Source: Chromatium okenii (GTDB lineage: Bacteria > Pseudomonadota > Gammaproteobacteria > Chromatiales > Chromatiaceae). Taken from it: a DNA stretch of 64,000 nucleotides. Below are positions 12,470 to 22,383 of the stretch, piece after piece. Position numbers and translations under genes: made by a program. The number at the start of each line of letters is the position of its first letter. Position 1 is the first letter of the stretch. The stretch spans positions 36,996-100,995 of the forward strand of contig NZ_PPGH01000010.1 of NCBI RefSeq assembly GCF_002958735.1. Reading direction: 5' to 3'. The notes under the pieces were generated by a model. That model did no database searches and was not told the DNA's origin. It saw nothing but the letters and a program-made list of their open reading frames with translations.

Positions 12470-12483
12470 TGCTCAAAATTGAG
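12470..12483 (-). terminator. Short hairpin between sensor kinase and tolQ
   Basis: A 6-bp stem GCTCAA/TTGAGC begins 2 bases after the kinase stop codon on the minus strand, and ACGTTTTTAG follows. It could be a weak terminator separating the kinase from tolQ. The stem is short and the loop is only 2 bases, so support is limited. Confidence 0.3.
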
Positions 12484-12485
12484 CG

Positions 12486-15400
12486 TTATTGATTACTAAA
12501 CGTGATGTAGTTCGGCAATTCCACAAAAAACGTCGTGCCTTCACCGCGCACACTCTGCGCCCAAATCCGTCCACCCATGCGCTGCATCGCTTTACGCACA
12601 ATCGCCAACCCAATACCCGTACCGGGATAATCTTCGGCGCGTTGCAGCCGTTGAAATATCTCAAAAATTCGGTCATGGAATTGCATATCAAAACCAATGC
12701 CGTGGTCTTGAATCGCAAGAATCAGCGATTGCTCGCCGGTTTCTGCGGTAATGGTAATCAGCGGTGGCGTGTCAAGACGGCTGAATTTCAACGCATTATC
12801 CAGCAGATTTCGCAGCACCAGCGCCAGCCCGTCAGGATCGGCGGACACCAGCGCCAGCGGATCGAAATCCATCACCACACGCCCGTGGCGAGCGTCAATA
12901 TCCGCTGTGCGTTCGGCAATGATTCGCGTGAGCAGATCGTGCACATTTAACGCCACGCCGCGCAAATTGCGCCGCTCCATGCGTGAATACGCCAGTAAAT
13001 CTTCAATCAATTGCCCCATTTGCTCAACGCCATGACGCACGTTGTGCAGAAATAATCGCCCTTCTTCATCCAATTGTTGCAGATGATCTTCTAATAGCAA
13101 GCGACTATAACCATCAATGCCGCGTAAGGGCGCTTTAAGATCGTGTGAGACTGAATAAGTAAAGGTTTCTAATTCAGCATTTACTGCGGCAATTTCAGTA
13201 GTGCGCTGCGTGACACGTTGTTCTAATTCGGCATTGAGTTGTGAGAGTGCGGTCTCGGCATGTTTGCGCTCAGTAATATCACGCACTACAGCAATCAATT
13301 GCGCTGTTCCCGGCAAACGATTGATCCGCGACTCAAAATGCCGCAAACCATTGGACATTAACAGCGAATATTCATACGTTACCAATTTCCCGTGCACTAA
13401 TACCAGTGCAATGCTGTCATCGAATTGTTGCGCAACTTCTAATGGTAAAACTTCACTGATGCGTTTACCGAGAAAAACCGCTGGCGATACATAAAGATCA
13501 GCGTCACGGCTGGCGCGATAGTCGCGGATGGTGCTGTCTGGATCAATCAGGAAAAACAAATCCGGCAGCACCTGAAACACGGAATCGAGCAAAATTTCAC
13601 TTTGTCGCGCTCGCAGTTGGGCGTGTTTACGACTGCTGATGTCCTGAATCGCGCCCTCCATCCGCACCACCCGCCCGTTTTCCACAATCGGTTGCCTAAC
13701 GGTGCGTATCCATTTATGCGAACCGGCTGAAGTGGTAATTTCTAATTCTAATTCATAGGGTTGTGCATGTTTAATCGCTGTATCCAGTGCACGTTCAAGC
13801 CGCTGGCGCATCTCGCCGTGGAACATCGTCAAACCTGCGCTCATGGTGGCGGAAACATCCGGCGTCACGCCAATAATCCGCATCGTTTCCGCAGTCCAAA
13901 AACCGCTGCCGGTCGCCACGTCAAACTCCCAACCGCCGACCTGCGCCAGCCGACTGGTGCGATCCAGAATGTCTTTTTGCTGCTGCAACGCCGTTTCTGT
14001 CTGTTTGCGTTGCCGCTCGTTTTCCATTGATTCCATAGCAAAACCAATGTCTTGCGTGAGTTCATCCAGCAGGTTTAATTCGGTTGTATCGAAAAATTCT
14101 GCGGTGTCGGCATACAAATTGAAAACGCCGAGCACCTGTCCGGCAACTCGAATGGGAAAGGCAGCCGAGGCTCGATAACCGAGTGCCAGTGCTGCATCGC
14201 GCCATGGTTTCATGCGCGGATCAGCAGCGATGTCATTGCACACGACATGTTGCCCTTGACGCAGCGCCACTCCGGTGGGACCGCAACCTTGTTCGTCTTC
14301 ATTCAGCGAAATGTGCAGATGATCAAGATAACCATCTACTGCGCCTGCCTGTGCCGATAAACGAATTTCGCCATTGACGGCATCGGCAAGCCCCAACCAT
14401 GCCATGCGAAAACCGCCCACTTCTACCGCAATCCGGCAGGCTTCTTGATAAAGCGCCGCTGGTTCGCGCAGTCGCACGATCGCGCCATTGATGCCGCTCA
14501 ACACGGCATAAATGCGATTCAAACTGCGAATGCGCTCCTCGGCATGTTGGCGCTGGCGCAGATCAACGCTGGTGCAGCGGATCATTTGGGTAAATCCGCG
14601 TTGGTCGGTGATCTGAGTCACGGAATGCAGCACTGGCAGCCGACTGCCGTCAGTGCGGGTGAAATGCAGTTCAATCGGTGCGGCGGCGCCACGTTTAAGC
14701 GCCTGAATTTGTTCGGCTAACAGCGCCTGCCCTTTCGTGGTGAGCAGGTCATTGACGTTGAGTTGATCAATAGTGTCCTTGCGGGTGCGTCCGAGCAGCG
14801 CCAGCGCCGTCTCGTTCATTTCGATGATGCGTCCGTCTGGAGTGATGGTGTGATAACCGCATGGCGCATTTTCATACAGTGAAATCAAACGATTGCGCGA
14901 TTCCACCAACTCGCGCTCCGATAGAAATCGCGCTACTGCTGCGCCGTAAATATCCGCAAATGCCTGAACGATGCTGAGGTCTTGGTGGTTGTAATCGCTG
15001 TCTTTATTGGCGAGCGCAATCATGCCCATCAATTGCCCTTGCGAAACACAAGGCACACCCATGAATTTGCGAATCGGTAAATGTCCGGGCGGAGTGCCAA
15101 CACTCGCCGGATGTGAAAACGGGTCATTGGCAATAATGGGAAAACGGTTGTCGAGCACCCAGCCACCCAAACCGCTAGGCTTTTCAAAAACCACAGTTTT
15201 TCCTGCAACTTGACACTGCGCAAAGATGTTGCGGGTCATGGTCGGTGTGACGAGAAAACCGGTAGCGGGATCACGATAACCGACAAATCCAAACTCGCTG
15301 CCGGTCAGAGTGCGGCAGTGATCGAGCGTTAAATGCGACAGTTCTTCGATGTTTGAGGTATTCAGGCAGGCGTGTAACGCAGTAAATAATTCAGTTTGCC

Positions 15401-16001
15401 ACGGCAGTTGTTCAGCAGTTTTACGCTCTGGAAATGCGGGAATTGGCGCAAGACGCGGCAGATGTTCCGCAAAAATACGGCAAATGTGTTCTAAAACCGC
15501 AATTACTGCTGGCGTGGTGTCGTCAAAGATGCGTGGAACCGCAATCAGCAATCCACTGGTCAATGGGAAATGGTCTGCTGCCGCGCTAAGAGGAATGTGC
15601 ACCGCGCCGCTGATACGCAAATACTCTTCCAAATCAGTCGCTTGATAACTGCTGGCGGCGTAGTTTTTCACCCACAGCGTATGCCCGCTGGTGTAAGCCT
15701 GAAACGCCGCAACCGTTCCGGGCGCACTGGGCGCTAACACCTTGTTACTCGCACCCGCCATGCCCAGCGACAATCGCACCACCAATTTATCGTCAATTGC
15801 CGGATCAGGCAGACAGAGCGCCGCTCGCGGAATGCCCAAGCTGCTGGTCGTGCGAATAACTAAATACAGTGCATCAAGCAATTTACCGCACACCGCAAGT
15901 GTCTCGGTGAATTCATGCACGAGTGGGTGAGTTGCAGCGATTTCAGGAGTCATGGGAAGGTGATTTGTCGGTAATGCAGCAGCGGATATTTGAATTATCA
16001 A
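12486..16001 (-). CDS. Multi-sensor (GAF/PAS) hybrid-less histidine kinase
   Basis: Encodes 1171 residues with no evident membrane segment. From the N-terminus I see a GAF-like region (about 30-180), a second GAF (about 200-365, with GWVLDNRFPIIANDP), a PAS (about 370-490, YENAPCGYHTITPDGRI), a third GAF (about 510-665), a PAS (about 680-800) and another PAS (about 815-930). A coiled linker leads to HisKA with SVSHDLKAPLRG (phospho-accepting His about 953). The ATPase has N box NLLDNALKFS, G1 DHGIGFD and G2 GTGIGLAI. It phosphorylates an unknown response regulator; none is adjacent. The HisKA sequence resembles the bacteriophytochrome-type kinases. Start may instead be ATG at 15953. It is followed closely by tolQ. 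Confidence 0.9.
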   Translation of the reverse strand: MIIQISAAALPTNHLPMTPEIAATHPLVHEFTETLAVCGKLLDALYLVIRTTSSLGIPRAALCLPDPAIDDKLVVRLSLGMAGASNKVLAPSAPGTVAAFQAYTSGHTLWVKNYAASSYQATDLEEYLRISGAVHIPLSAAADHFPLTSGLLIAVPRIFDDTTPAVIAVLEHICRIFAEHLPRLAPIPAFPERKTAEQLPWQTELFTALHACLNTSNIEELSHLTLDHCRTLTGSEFGFVGYRDPATGFLVTPTMTRNIFAQCQVAGKTVVFEKPSGLGGWVLDNRFPIIANDPFSHPASVGTPPGHLPIRKFMGVPCVSQGQLMGMIALANKDSDYNHQDLSIVQAFADIYGAAVARFLSERELVESRNRLISLYENAPCGYHTITPDGRIIEMNETALALLGRTRKDTIDQLNVNDLLTTKGQALLAEQIQALKRGAAAPIELHFTRTDGSRLPVLHSVTQITDQRGFTQMIRCTSVDLRQRQHAEERIRSLNRIYAVLSGINGAIVRLREPAALYQEACRIAVEVGGFRMAWLGLADAVNGEIRLSAQAGAVDGYLDHLHISLNEDEQGCGPTGVALRQGQHVVCNDIAADPRMKPWRDAALALGYRASAAFPIRVAGQVLGVFNLYADTAEFFDTTELNLLDELTQDIGFAMESMENERQRKQTETALQQQKDILDRTSRLAQVGGWEFDVATGSGFWTAETMRIIGVTPDVSATMSAGLTMFHGEMRQRLERALDTAIKHAQPYELELEITTSAGSHKWIRTVRQPIVENGRVVRMEGAIQDISSRKHAQLRARQSEILLDSVFQVLPDLFFLIDPDSTIRDYRASRDADLYVSPAVFLGKRISEVLPLEVAQQFDDSIALVLVHGKLVTYEYSLLMSNGLRHFESRINRLPGTAQLIAVVRDITERKHAETALSQLNAELEQRVTQRTTEIAAVNAELETFTYSVSHDLKAPLRGIDGYSRLLLEDHLQQLDEEGRLFLHNVRHGVEQMGQLIEDLLAYSRMERRNLRGVALNVHDLLTRIIAERTADIDARHGRVVMDFDPLALVSADPDGLALVLRNLLDNALKFSRLDTPPLITITAETGEQSLILAIQDHGIGFDMQFHDRIFEIFQRLQRAEDYPGTGIGLAIVRKAMQRMGGRIWAQSVRGEGTTFFVELPNYITFSNQ

Positions 16002-16012
16002 CCGACTATAAC

Positions 16013-16035
16013 AAAAAGGGGCGCTGTTGCGCCCC
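16013..16035 (-). terminator. Rho-independent terminator after fba
   Basis: On the minus strand GGGGCGC, AACA, GCGCCCC is followed by TTTTT. It lies 31 bases after the fba stop codon and closes the glycolytic operon before the histidine kinase gene. Confidence 0.88.
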
Positions 16036-16066
16036 GTGCTTATCGTTTAATTAACGATGAAAGCGA

Positions 16067-17131
16067 TTAGTTGATCTTGGGATCAAGTTCGCCTTTGATG
16101 TAGCGATTGGTCATCACTTCTAATGACAGCGCGGTCATCTTGCTGGCATTGCCCGCAGTACCAAAGGCTTCATAACGCGCCTTGCAAATGCCTTTCATTG
16201 CTTTGGTTGCAGCAATGAAATACTTGCGTGGATCGAATTCTTTTGGGTTATCCGCCAAGAACTTGCGAATCGCGCCAGTGGATGACATGCGCAAATCGGT
16301 ATCAATGTTGACCTTGCGCACACCGTGTTTAATGCCCTCAACGATTTCCTCAACCGGAACGCCATAGGTCTCACCCATTGCGCCGCCGTATTGATTGATA
16401 ATCGCCAACCAATCCTGCGGAACTGATGATGAACCGTGCATTACCAAATGCGTGGCGGGAATACGAGCGTGGATTTCTTTAATCCGGTTAATCGCCAAAA
16501 TGTCGCCAGTGGGCGGACGCGTAAATTTATACGCGCCATGACTGGTTCCAATTGCAATTGCCAGCGCATCCACGCCAGTTTTCTTTACGAAATCTGCTGC
16601 TTCTTCAGGATCAGTCAATAATTGACTGTGATCTAAAGTGCCTTCTGCACCAACGCCATCTTCTTCGCCAGCCTGCCCAGTTTCTAATGAACCAAGGCAG
16701 CCCAATTCACCCTCAACCGATACGCCGCAATCGTGCGCCAATTCAACCACGCGGCGGGTGACTTCCACGTTGTATTCATAAGTCGTTGGAGTTTTACCAT
16801 CGACGCCGAGCGAACCATCCATCATGACTGATGAAAAGCCCAATTGAATAGAACGTTGGCAAATTGCTGGCGAAGTGCCATGATCTTGGTGCATACACAC
16901 CGGAATATGCGGCCACTCTTCAATTGCGGCCAAAATTAAATGGCGCAGAAACGGTGCGCCAGCGTATTTGCGAGCGCCAGCAGACGCTTGCACAATCACT
17001 GGAGAATCGGTTTCATCAGCCGCTTCCATAATGGCGCGCATCTGTTCCATGTTATTCACGTTATACGCAGGAACGCCATAACCGTATTCAGCGGCATGAT
17101 CAAGCATTTGACGCATTGAAATTAAAGCCAT
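16067..17131 (-). CDS. fba: Class II fructose-bisphosphate aldolase
   Basis: Encodes about 354 residues. It begins [19 protein letters not shown]. The ATG at 17131 is chosen because GAGGAA lies 9 bases upstream and the family starts there. Zinc-site signatures are [17 protein letters not shown] and [12 protein letters not shown]; a [13 protein letters not shown] block follows. It cleaves fructose-1,6-bisphosphate, and in the Calvin-type subgroup also sedoheptulose-1,7-bisphosphate; the sequence resembles the CbbA-type class IIB enzymes. It is the last gene of the tkt-gap-pgk-pyk-fba cluster, 79 bases after pyk, and is followed by a terminator. Confidence 0.97.
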   Translation of the reverse strand: MALISMRQMLDHAAEYGYGVPAYNVNNMEQMRAIMEAADETDSPVIVQASAGARKYAGAPFLRHLILAAIEEWPHIPVCMHQDHGTSPAICQRSIQLGFSSVMMDGSLGVDGKTPTTYEYNVEVTRRVVELAHDCGVSVEGELGCLGSLETGQAGEEDGVGAEGTLDHSQLLTDPEEAADFVKKTGVDALAIAIGTSHGAYKFTRPPTGDILAINRIKEIHARIPATHLVMHGSSSVPQDWLAIINQYGGAMGETYGVPVEEIVEGIKHGVRKVNIDTDLRMSSTGAIRKFLADNPKEFDPRKYFIAATKAMKGICKARYEAFGTAGNASKMTALSLEVMTNRYIKGELDPKIN

Positions 17132-17210
17132 GCAATTTTTCCTCGTTGGTGGATGAATCAATCAGTGGTTATTCTCCAATTGGAGATAACATTATTTTTA
17201 CCAAAAACGT

Positions 17211-18653
17211 TCAATCTTCATTCAATAAGCGATGCTCACCAACACGCATAATCTTCATAATGTTGGTTTGCCCTTCCACGCCAGAACGGTCGCCTTTAGT
17301 AATGATGACCAAATCACCATTGCGCACCGTGCCTCGCCGCAGCAATTCTTCAATCACTTCATAATTCACTTCGTGCATGTCGGTACTTGCTACATCGAAG
17401 CTCACCGGATACGCGCCGCGAAACAATTTCACTTTGCGGCGCGTCGGTGCGAATCGCGTCATCGCATAAATAGGAATGCCGGAGCGAATACGCGACATCC
17501 ATTTCACTGTGGAACCAGTTTCGGTTAATGCGGCAATTGCTTTGACGCCCAAATGATTGGCGGTATACATCGCTGCCATTGCAATGGCTTCATCCACACG
17601 ACCGAATACTGAATCAAGCCGATGTCCAGAGCGTGTCGTGCCTTTTTCCGCTTCGATGCAAATACGATCCAATGCTTCTACAACCTTGACCGGATAGCGC
17701 CCAATCGAACTTTCTGCCGATAACATCACTGCATCAGTACCATCGAGCACTGCATTGGCAACATCGAATACTTCAGCGCGAGTTGGAATGGGATGCTCAA
17801 TCATCGACTGCATCATCTGTGTCGCAGTAATCACAACACTATTCAATTCTCGTGCGCGACTAATCAATCGTTTTTGCACTGCTGGCAATTCCGCATCGCC
17901 AATCTCAACGCCTAAATCTCCGCGAGCAACCATAATGGCATCGGAAGCGTTAATGATGTCATCAATTTGATTGAGTGCTTCGGCACGTTCAATCTTGGCA
18001 ATGATTCCACCGCGTCCACCGGCAGCATAAAATAATTCTCGCGCCAGCCGCACATCATCGCCATTGCGCACGAAAGAAACCGCTAAATAATCTGCGTCAA
18101 TTTCAGCCGCAAAACGAATATCATCTTTATCTTTATCGGTTAAGGCCGGAGCGGATAATCCGCCACCTTTTTTATTGATACCCTTGTTATTCGATAGCGT
18201 TCCACCGACAACCACAGTGCAATCAATACGACCATTGGCGACTGCAACCACCTTTAATTCAATAGCGCCATCATCAAGTAATAGCGTATCGCCTGAAGTG
18301 ACATCATTTGCGAGTTCAAGATAGGTTGTGCCAACTTGCGTGCTATCACCTGCATTAATTGCACAAGCAGAATCAATTGCAAACGTAGCGCCGGGCATCA
18401 GTTCAATCTTGCCTTCAGTGAATTTGCCGATGCGAATTTTTGGCCCTTGCAAATCCATCAGCACCGCCACTTCGTGATTGATGGCGAGCCCCCGTTCACG
18501 AAAACGCTCGGCGCGTTCGCGGTGACGGGCGTGACTATCATGCGACAGATTGAGACGAACCACATCGACGCCTGCTGCGATGAAGTTGTCCATAACTGCC
18601 GGATCATCCGTCGCTGGACCGAGCGTTGCGACAATTTTGGTACGTCTTGGCAT
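17211..18653 (-). CDS. pyk: Pyruvate kinase
   Basis: Encodes 480 residues, normal for the enzyme. It begins MPRRTKIVATLGPATDD. Active-site motifs include RLNLSHDSHARH, LMDLQGPKIRIG, the metal/substrate region IIAKIERAEALNQIDDII and MVARGDLGVEIG, and TATQMMQSMIEHPIPTRAE. It converts phosphoenolpyruvate and ADP to pyruvate and ATP in the cytoplasm. The gene lies 51 bases after pgk and 79 before fba on the same strand, which points to one operon. Confidence 0.97.
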   Translation of the reverse strand: MPRRTKIVATLGPATDDPAVMDNFIAAGVDVVRLNLSHDSHARHRERAERFRERGLAINHEVAVLMDLQGPKIRIGKFTEGKIELMPGATFAIDSACAINAGDSTQVGTTYLELANDVTSGDTLLLDDGAIELKVVAVANGRIDCTVVVGGTLSNNKGINKKGGGLSAPALTDKDKDDIRFAAEIDADYLAVSFVRNGDDVRLARELFYAAGGRGGIIAKIERAEALNQIDDIINASDAIMVARGDLGVEIGDAELPAVQKRLISRARELNSVVITATQMMQSMIEHPIPTRAEVFDVANAVLDGTDAVMLSAESSIGRYPVKVVEALDRICIEAEKGTTRSGHRLDSVFGRVDEAIAMAAMYTANHLGVKAIAALTETGSTVKWMSRIRSGIPIYAMTRFAPTRRKVKLFRGAYPVSFDVASTDMHEVNYEVIEELLRRGTVRNGDLVIITKGDRSGVEGQTNIMKIMRVGEHRLLNED

Positions 18654-18704
18654 GATTAATTTTCCGTTAGCGGGCGCCGGCTATGCCAGCGCACCTGAAT
18701 GCAA

Positions 18705-19886
18705 TCAACTCTTTGCGCGTTCTTCGAGCATCGCTACTGCTGGCAATGTTTTTCCTTCCAGATATTCAAGGAACGCACCGCCAGCCGTGGAAATGTAGGA
18801 CACCTTGTCATAAATATCGTATTTCTGAATTGCAGCAATGGTGTCGCCGCCACCCGCGAGACTAAAACCAGCGGCATTTGCAATTGCCATTGAAACGGTT
18901 TTTGTACCCGCACCGAATTGATCGAATTCGAATACGCCAACCGGTCCATTCCACACAATTGTTCCGGCTTTAGCAATGATGTCAGCCAATTCCTGCGCGG
19001 ATTGCGGACCAATATCAAAAATCATATCGTCTTCTGTAACATCAGCAGCAGCTTTAATGATTGCAGGTTCATTTTCATTGAATTGCTTGCCGCACACCAC
19101 ATCAACTGCAATAGGAATAGTCGCGCCCCGCGCCGTCATTTTTTCCATTAACGCCTTGGCAGTTGGAATTAAATCGTGTTCACATAATGATTTGCCGACC
19201 GGAAAACCAGAAGCTGCGAGAAAAGTATTCGCAATACCGCCACCAACGACCATCTGGTCAACCTTTTCTGATAGGGCTTCTAATACCGTCAATTTGGTTG
19301 AAACTTTCGAGCCACCAACAATAGCAACCATTGGGCGAGCAGGATTTGCCAGCGCCTTTTGCAACGCATCCAATTCTTCAGCCAATAGCAAACCAGCACA
19401 CGCAGTCGGTGCAAATTTACCTGCGCCATGCGTTGAAGCCTGCGCCCGATGTGCAGTACCAAACGCATCCATTACGAATACATCGCACAGCGCAGCGTAT
19501 TGCTTGGACAACGCCTCATTATCCTTGCCTTCGCCCTTATTAAAACGCACGTTATCCAGCAATACTAATTCGCCATCAGCTACATCTGGCGGATTATCAA
19601 GGTAATCTCGAATTAAACGAATCTCACTTCCCATCTTAGCACTGAGCATATCTGCGACGGGTTTAAGCGAATCTTCTTCCGAGAAGACACCTTCTTCTGG
19701 ACGACCTAAATGCGACATCACCATCACTTTCGCACCGGCTTTAATGCAGTGTTCAAAGGTTGGCATGGATGCAGTAATTCGCGCATCGGAAGTAACCTTG
19801 CCGTTTTTAATAGGCACATTGAGGTCAGAACGAATTAAAACACGCTTGCCAGTCAGATCAAGATCGGTGAGTTTAATGAATGACAC
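18705..19886 (-). CDS. pgk: Phosphoglycerate kinase
   Basis: Encodes 393 residues from a GTG start at 19886, with GAGGAA 9 bases upstream. An upstream ATG at 20072 would add an unrelated 62-residue leader and is rejected. Motifs are [58 protein letters not shown] and the nucleotide-binding GGGDTIAAI. It interconverts 1,3-bisphosphoglycerate and 3-phosphoglycerate. It is the first gene of the pgk-pyk-fba block, separated from its usual partner gap by an accessory segment of about 3 kb. Confidence 0.97.
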   Translation of the reverse strand: MSFIKLTDLDLTGKRVLIRSDLNVPIKNGKVTSDARITASMPTFEHCIKAGAKVMVMSHLGRPEEGVFSEEDSLKPVADMLSAKMGSEIRLIRDYLDNPPDVADGELVLLDNVRFNKGEGKDNEALSKQYAALCDVFVMDAFGTAHRAQASTHGAGKFAPTACAGLLLAEELDALQKALANPARPMVAIVGGSKVSTKLTVLEALSEKVDQMVVGGGIANTFLAASGFPVGKSLCEHDLIPTAKALMEKMTARGATIPIAVDVVCGKQFNENEPAIIKAAADVTEDDMIFDIGPQSAQELADIIAKAGTIVWNGPVGVFEFDQFGAGTKTVSMAIANAAGFSLAGGGDTIAAIQKYDIYDKVSYISTAGGAFLEYLEGKTLPAVAMLEERAKS

Positions 19887-19980
19887 GATGGTATTTCCTC
19901 TTGGGTGTGGCCATGTTGTTGTAAAAGCAATCCGCAAAACCTTGGGGTTTGGCGCATCACTTTTAATGAATGTTTTTCGC

Positions 19981-20246
19981 TTATAGAAATAGACGATAGA
20001 TGTCACTACGGTGTAAGCATCGCACAAACTCAACTTCGTTTGCTTCAATGATGATACCAATTCGATAATCACTCACCTTAATTCTGTAGAAGTTTTCGCT
20101 GCCAGTCATTTTTTTGAGTTTACCAATTCCCTGATGGTTAGTTATATTTTCTACTTCTTCAATCACCTGACGAATTTGCAACAGCGTTAAACGGTCTTTA
20201 ATTTTTTCAAATCACGTACAAAGCTAGTGCGAAATACTGTTTTCAC
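19981..20246 (-). pseudogene. RelE/ParE-type toxin, one-base frame break
   Basis: The GTG at 20246 starts VKTVFRTSFVRDLKK, and the frame then closes at a short A-run (6 A at about 20205-20210). Reading one base over continues IKDRLTLLQIRQVIEEVENI and [20 protein letters not shown], the core of a RelE/ParE mRNA-interferase or gyrase-poison fold, ending [15 protein letters not shown]. One extra A would restore an 88-residue toxin. It starts 9 bases after the antitoxin gene, as in a two-gene operon. True mutation and sequencing error cannot be told apart here. Confidence 0.7.
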
Positions 20247-20255
20247 GACAGCCCC

Positions 20256-20453
20256 TCACTCAAAGAGGTTAAACACTTCACCACGATCTACTTGTTTTGT
20301 TTGTTGTCCTTCACGGATCGCTTTTGCAAGACCGACATCTTCTAAGACATCTGTAAAAACTTCATATAGCAATTCTCGCTGTTCGTTCAACGTTTCTGTT
20401 AACACTTCTTTCAGTAGTTGTTTTAGTTCTGAATCACTAGCTGTCTGAAACAT
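20256..20453 (-). CDS. Antitoxin of a type II toxin-antitoxin pair
   Basis: Encodes 65 residues, mostly helical and acidic, beginning MFQTASDSELKQLLKEVLTE and ending DRGEVFNLFE. It lies directly upstream of the RelE-like toxin gene. Small proteins of this composition paired with RelE toxins are common antitoxins in gammaproteobacteria and cyanobacteria. No DNA-binding fold is obvious from sequence alone, so assignment rests on gene pairing and composition. Confidence 0.7.
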   Translation of the reverse strand: MFQTASDSELKQLLKEVLTETLNEQRELLYEVFTDVLEDVGLAKAIREGQQTKQVDRGEVFNLFE

Positions 20454-20525
20454 AATTTTTTACCGTGAGTGAAATATAAATTAAAACAATCCGCGAAACC
20501 TTGGGCATTACCTTTAGCTGCGTTT

Positions 20526-21305
20526 TTAGAAAAGCAGTGACATAGATGAAAAATCTTTCAACCGTTTTTTAGCAAGCTCAATATATTCTGGAGAAATTTC
20601 AATGCCAATAAAATTTCGACCTAGTTTTTTAGCTGCAACAGCAGTTGTACCGCTGCCCATAAATGGATCAAGAATTAATTGCGCATTTGTGCTGTTAATA
20701 ATTCTTTCAATTAAAGCAACTGGGAAAGGCGCAGGATGTTCGTTTTTCATTTCTTGCATAAATTCCCAGATGTCACCCTGAGCATTTGCACCTTGCGCTA
20801 GTTCAAACTCTGGTTTACAAATTAAATAAATCACTTCGTAAGTTGGCAAAAAATATCCTTTATTAAAATTGATCCCACCTTTTCGCTTCCAGATGATAAT
20901 TTGCCGCACTGGAAAGCCGGAAACAATATCTTGCCTGTCTTGCAACAAACCTGCTTGCACGCGCCATTTGTGGTTGTAAAAAATAGCGCCGTTATTTTTA
21001 GTTAAGCGGAACATCTCAGTAAGACAGGCGCGTTGCCACGCCGTATATTCATCGTGGGGCATATTATCGTGATAGTGCGAATAACCATGAATCAGACTCG
21101 CATTTGACCATTTGCCGCCACGACCATCTTTCATGCCGTTGCCCGTTGAATTTTTAAGATTATACGGCGGCGAAGTGACAACTAAATCGACAGATTCATC
21201 TGGCATTGATTGCATTACAGTGAGGCAATCGCCGCATAGAAACTGATCTTGAAAATCTGAAGATTTTACTACTGACTCACTGACATTCAAGCAATATAAC
21301 CCCAC
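20526..21305 (-). CDS. DNA methyltransferase, beta class (N4-cytosine or N6-adenine)
   Basis: Encodes 259 residues. Motif IV TSPPYNL (residues 44-50) precedes the target-recognition region, and motif I DPFMGSGTT (about 213-221) comes near the C-terminus. This order defines the beta class of amino-methyltransferases. FCGD-like FLCGDCLTVMQ marks the N-terminus. It transfers methyl groups from S-adenosylmethionine to A or C in a short DNA site. No restriction endonuclease is adjacent, so it may be an orphan. The start (GTG 21305) is uncertain and overlaps a small upstream reading frame. Confidence 0.88.
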   Translation of the reverse strand: MGLYCLNVSESVVKSSDFQDQFLCGDCLTVMQSMPDESVDLVVTSPPYNLKNSTGNGMKDGRGGKWSNASLIHGYSHYHDNMPHDEYTAWQRACLTEMFRLTKNNGAIFYNHKWRVQAGLLQDRQDIVSGFPVRQIIIWKRKGGINFNKGYFLPTYEVIYLICKPEFELAQGANAQGDIWEFMQEMKNEHPAPFPVALIERIINSTNAQLILDPFMGSGTTAVAAKKLGRNFIGIEISPEYIELAKKRLKDFSSMSLLF

Positions 21306-21390
21306 GTTTTGAATTGTTCTTGCAAATCTGGTTCATCCTTAAATTAATTTTATACTCACCAAGGTAATCTGCTTTTTTGATCTCTAACAT
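21277..21390 (-). pseudogene. Possible remnant of a DUF2442-type gene
   Basis: A 37-residue reading frame starts MLEIKKADYLGEYKINL, which resembles the opening of DUF2442 proteins (compare MKLKHAHHLGAYRFALTF at 56020). It soon diverges and stops within the methyltransferase start. It may be a degraded leftover of such a gene. The similarity is short and judged by eye. Confidence 0.3.
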
Positions 21391-21427
21391 AATGAAGTAA
21401 CCTACACCAAAGGCATATTTTTATCCT

Positions 21428-21613
21428 TCAGTAACCCGCTCTTTTTATCATTGGTGTTTCAATACGTTCTGCGAGTACGCGCAGCGCAAGTATTTCAGCT
21501 TTTGCCATTGCTTCATCAGCAGTTACGCCATACGCCAGCACACCGGGAATTCCAGAAATTTCCGCTAACCAGCGCCCATCTTCTTCAAGTTCGGATTCAA
21601 TAAAAAAGTTCAT
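21428..21613 (-). CDS. HicB/DUF1902-like antitoxin protein
   Basis: Encodes about 61 residues from MNFFIESELEEDGRWLAEI (ATG 21613; an earlier start at 21637 is possible). The beta-strand core EEDGRWLAEISGIPGVLAYGVTADEAMAKAE matches the HicB-type partial RNase H fold found in HicB and DUF1902 antitoxins. No HicA toxin is seen next to it, so it is solitary. It lies in the accessory segment between gap and pgk. Confidence 0.65.
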   Translation of the reverse strand: MNFFIESELEEDGRWLAEISGIPGVLAYGVTADEAMAKAEILALRVLAERIETPMIKRAGY

Positions 21614-21744
21614 GCTGGCAAACTCTTTGGTTATCAATTACTGATTGCAGTGAGTTCTGCTTTCATAAGTCGTTTTTAGCTATTGATTCAACCAAGAACT
21701 AAGTTGTCAAAAGCAACAACTCAATCATCTTATCGTGCGACCAT

Positions 21745-22365
21745 CTACACAAAATAGCCAGACGTAAAAAGACCTATAGCTATCGGAAACAATAACAAAG
21801 CCCACACCATTTTTTCACCGCTAGAATAGTGACGATCCATACCCATACGATTTATAGCGTCAGTCATATCAAGAAACGACGTATATCCTTCACTACTATT
21901 AAGCAGTATAATAGTAAAAATTACAGTTATTATGGCTAGGATGTACATTAAGTATTTTGCTAACCAATTATGCCAAATGACGTATTCTGGTGTAAAAAAG
22001 TGTTCAAATAAAGAACGATTTTTATCAAAAAGCAATCCATCCGCAGAGTCCTGAACTAAATCCGAACCTGAAAGTCTATTATGCTCTGACTTAATAAATC
22101 TCGCATATAATGCGTCTGCTTCCTTGACCTGTCCTAATTGACGTAAAGTAAGAGACAGATTAAACAACATCTCAGGATGACTTAAAGAAGCGTCTTTTTT
22201 CATGGCGCTTTGATACGCAATTTTTGCTTCCTCAAACTTACCCTGTTGATAACTCTCGTTTCCTGCTTTGAAGTCTGTTTCAGCAGAACTAACCTGATCG
22301 CAAAACGCATTACTAGACAACAAGATAAAGCAAAAAAACAGCACACTATTTATTGATAGCCGCAT
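21745..22365 (-). CDS. TPR-containing membrane protein
   Basis: Encodes 206 residues. A signal peptide (MRLSINSVLFFCFILLSSNAF) precedes two to three TPR-like helices (about 25-95: GNESYQQGKFEEAKIAYQSA, LFNLSLTLRQLGQVKEADALY). Two membrane helices follow (about 133-155 and 186-206). The TPR part is predicted to face the periplasm. I do not recognise the family; BatE-like proteins have a similar layout. It lies in the accessory insertion between gap and pgk, upstream of the HicB-like gene. Confidence 0.6.
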   Translation of the reverse strand: MRLSINSVLFFCFILLSSNAFCDQVSSAETDFKAGNESYQQGKFEEAKIAYQSAMKKDASLSHPEMLFNLSLTLRQLGQVKEADALYARFIKSEHNRLSGSDLVQDSADGLLFDKNRSLFEHFFTPEYVIWHNWLAKYLMYILAIITVIFTIILLNSSEGYTSFLDMTDAINRMGMDRHYSSGEKMVWALLLFPIAIGLFTSGYFV

Positions 22366-22383
22366 CTCAAGTTACTCCATGTT

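Noticed and set aside
19887..20072. Longer pgk with an extra 62-residue N-terminus
   Set aside because: The leader is unlike any Pgk; a GTG with a good ribosome binding site gives the normal 393-residue protein.
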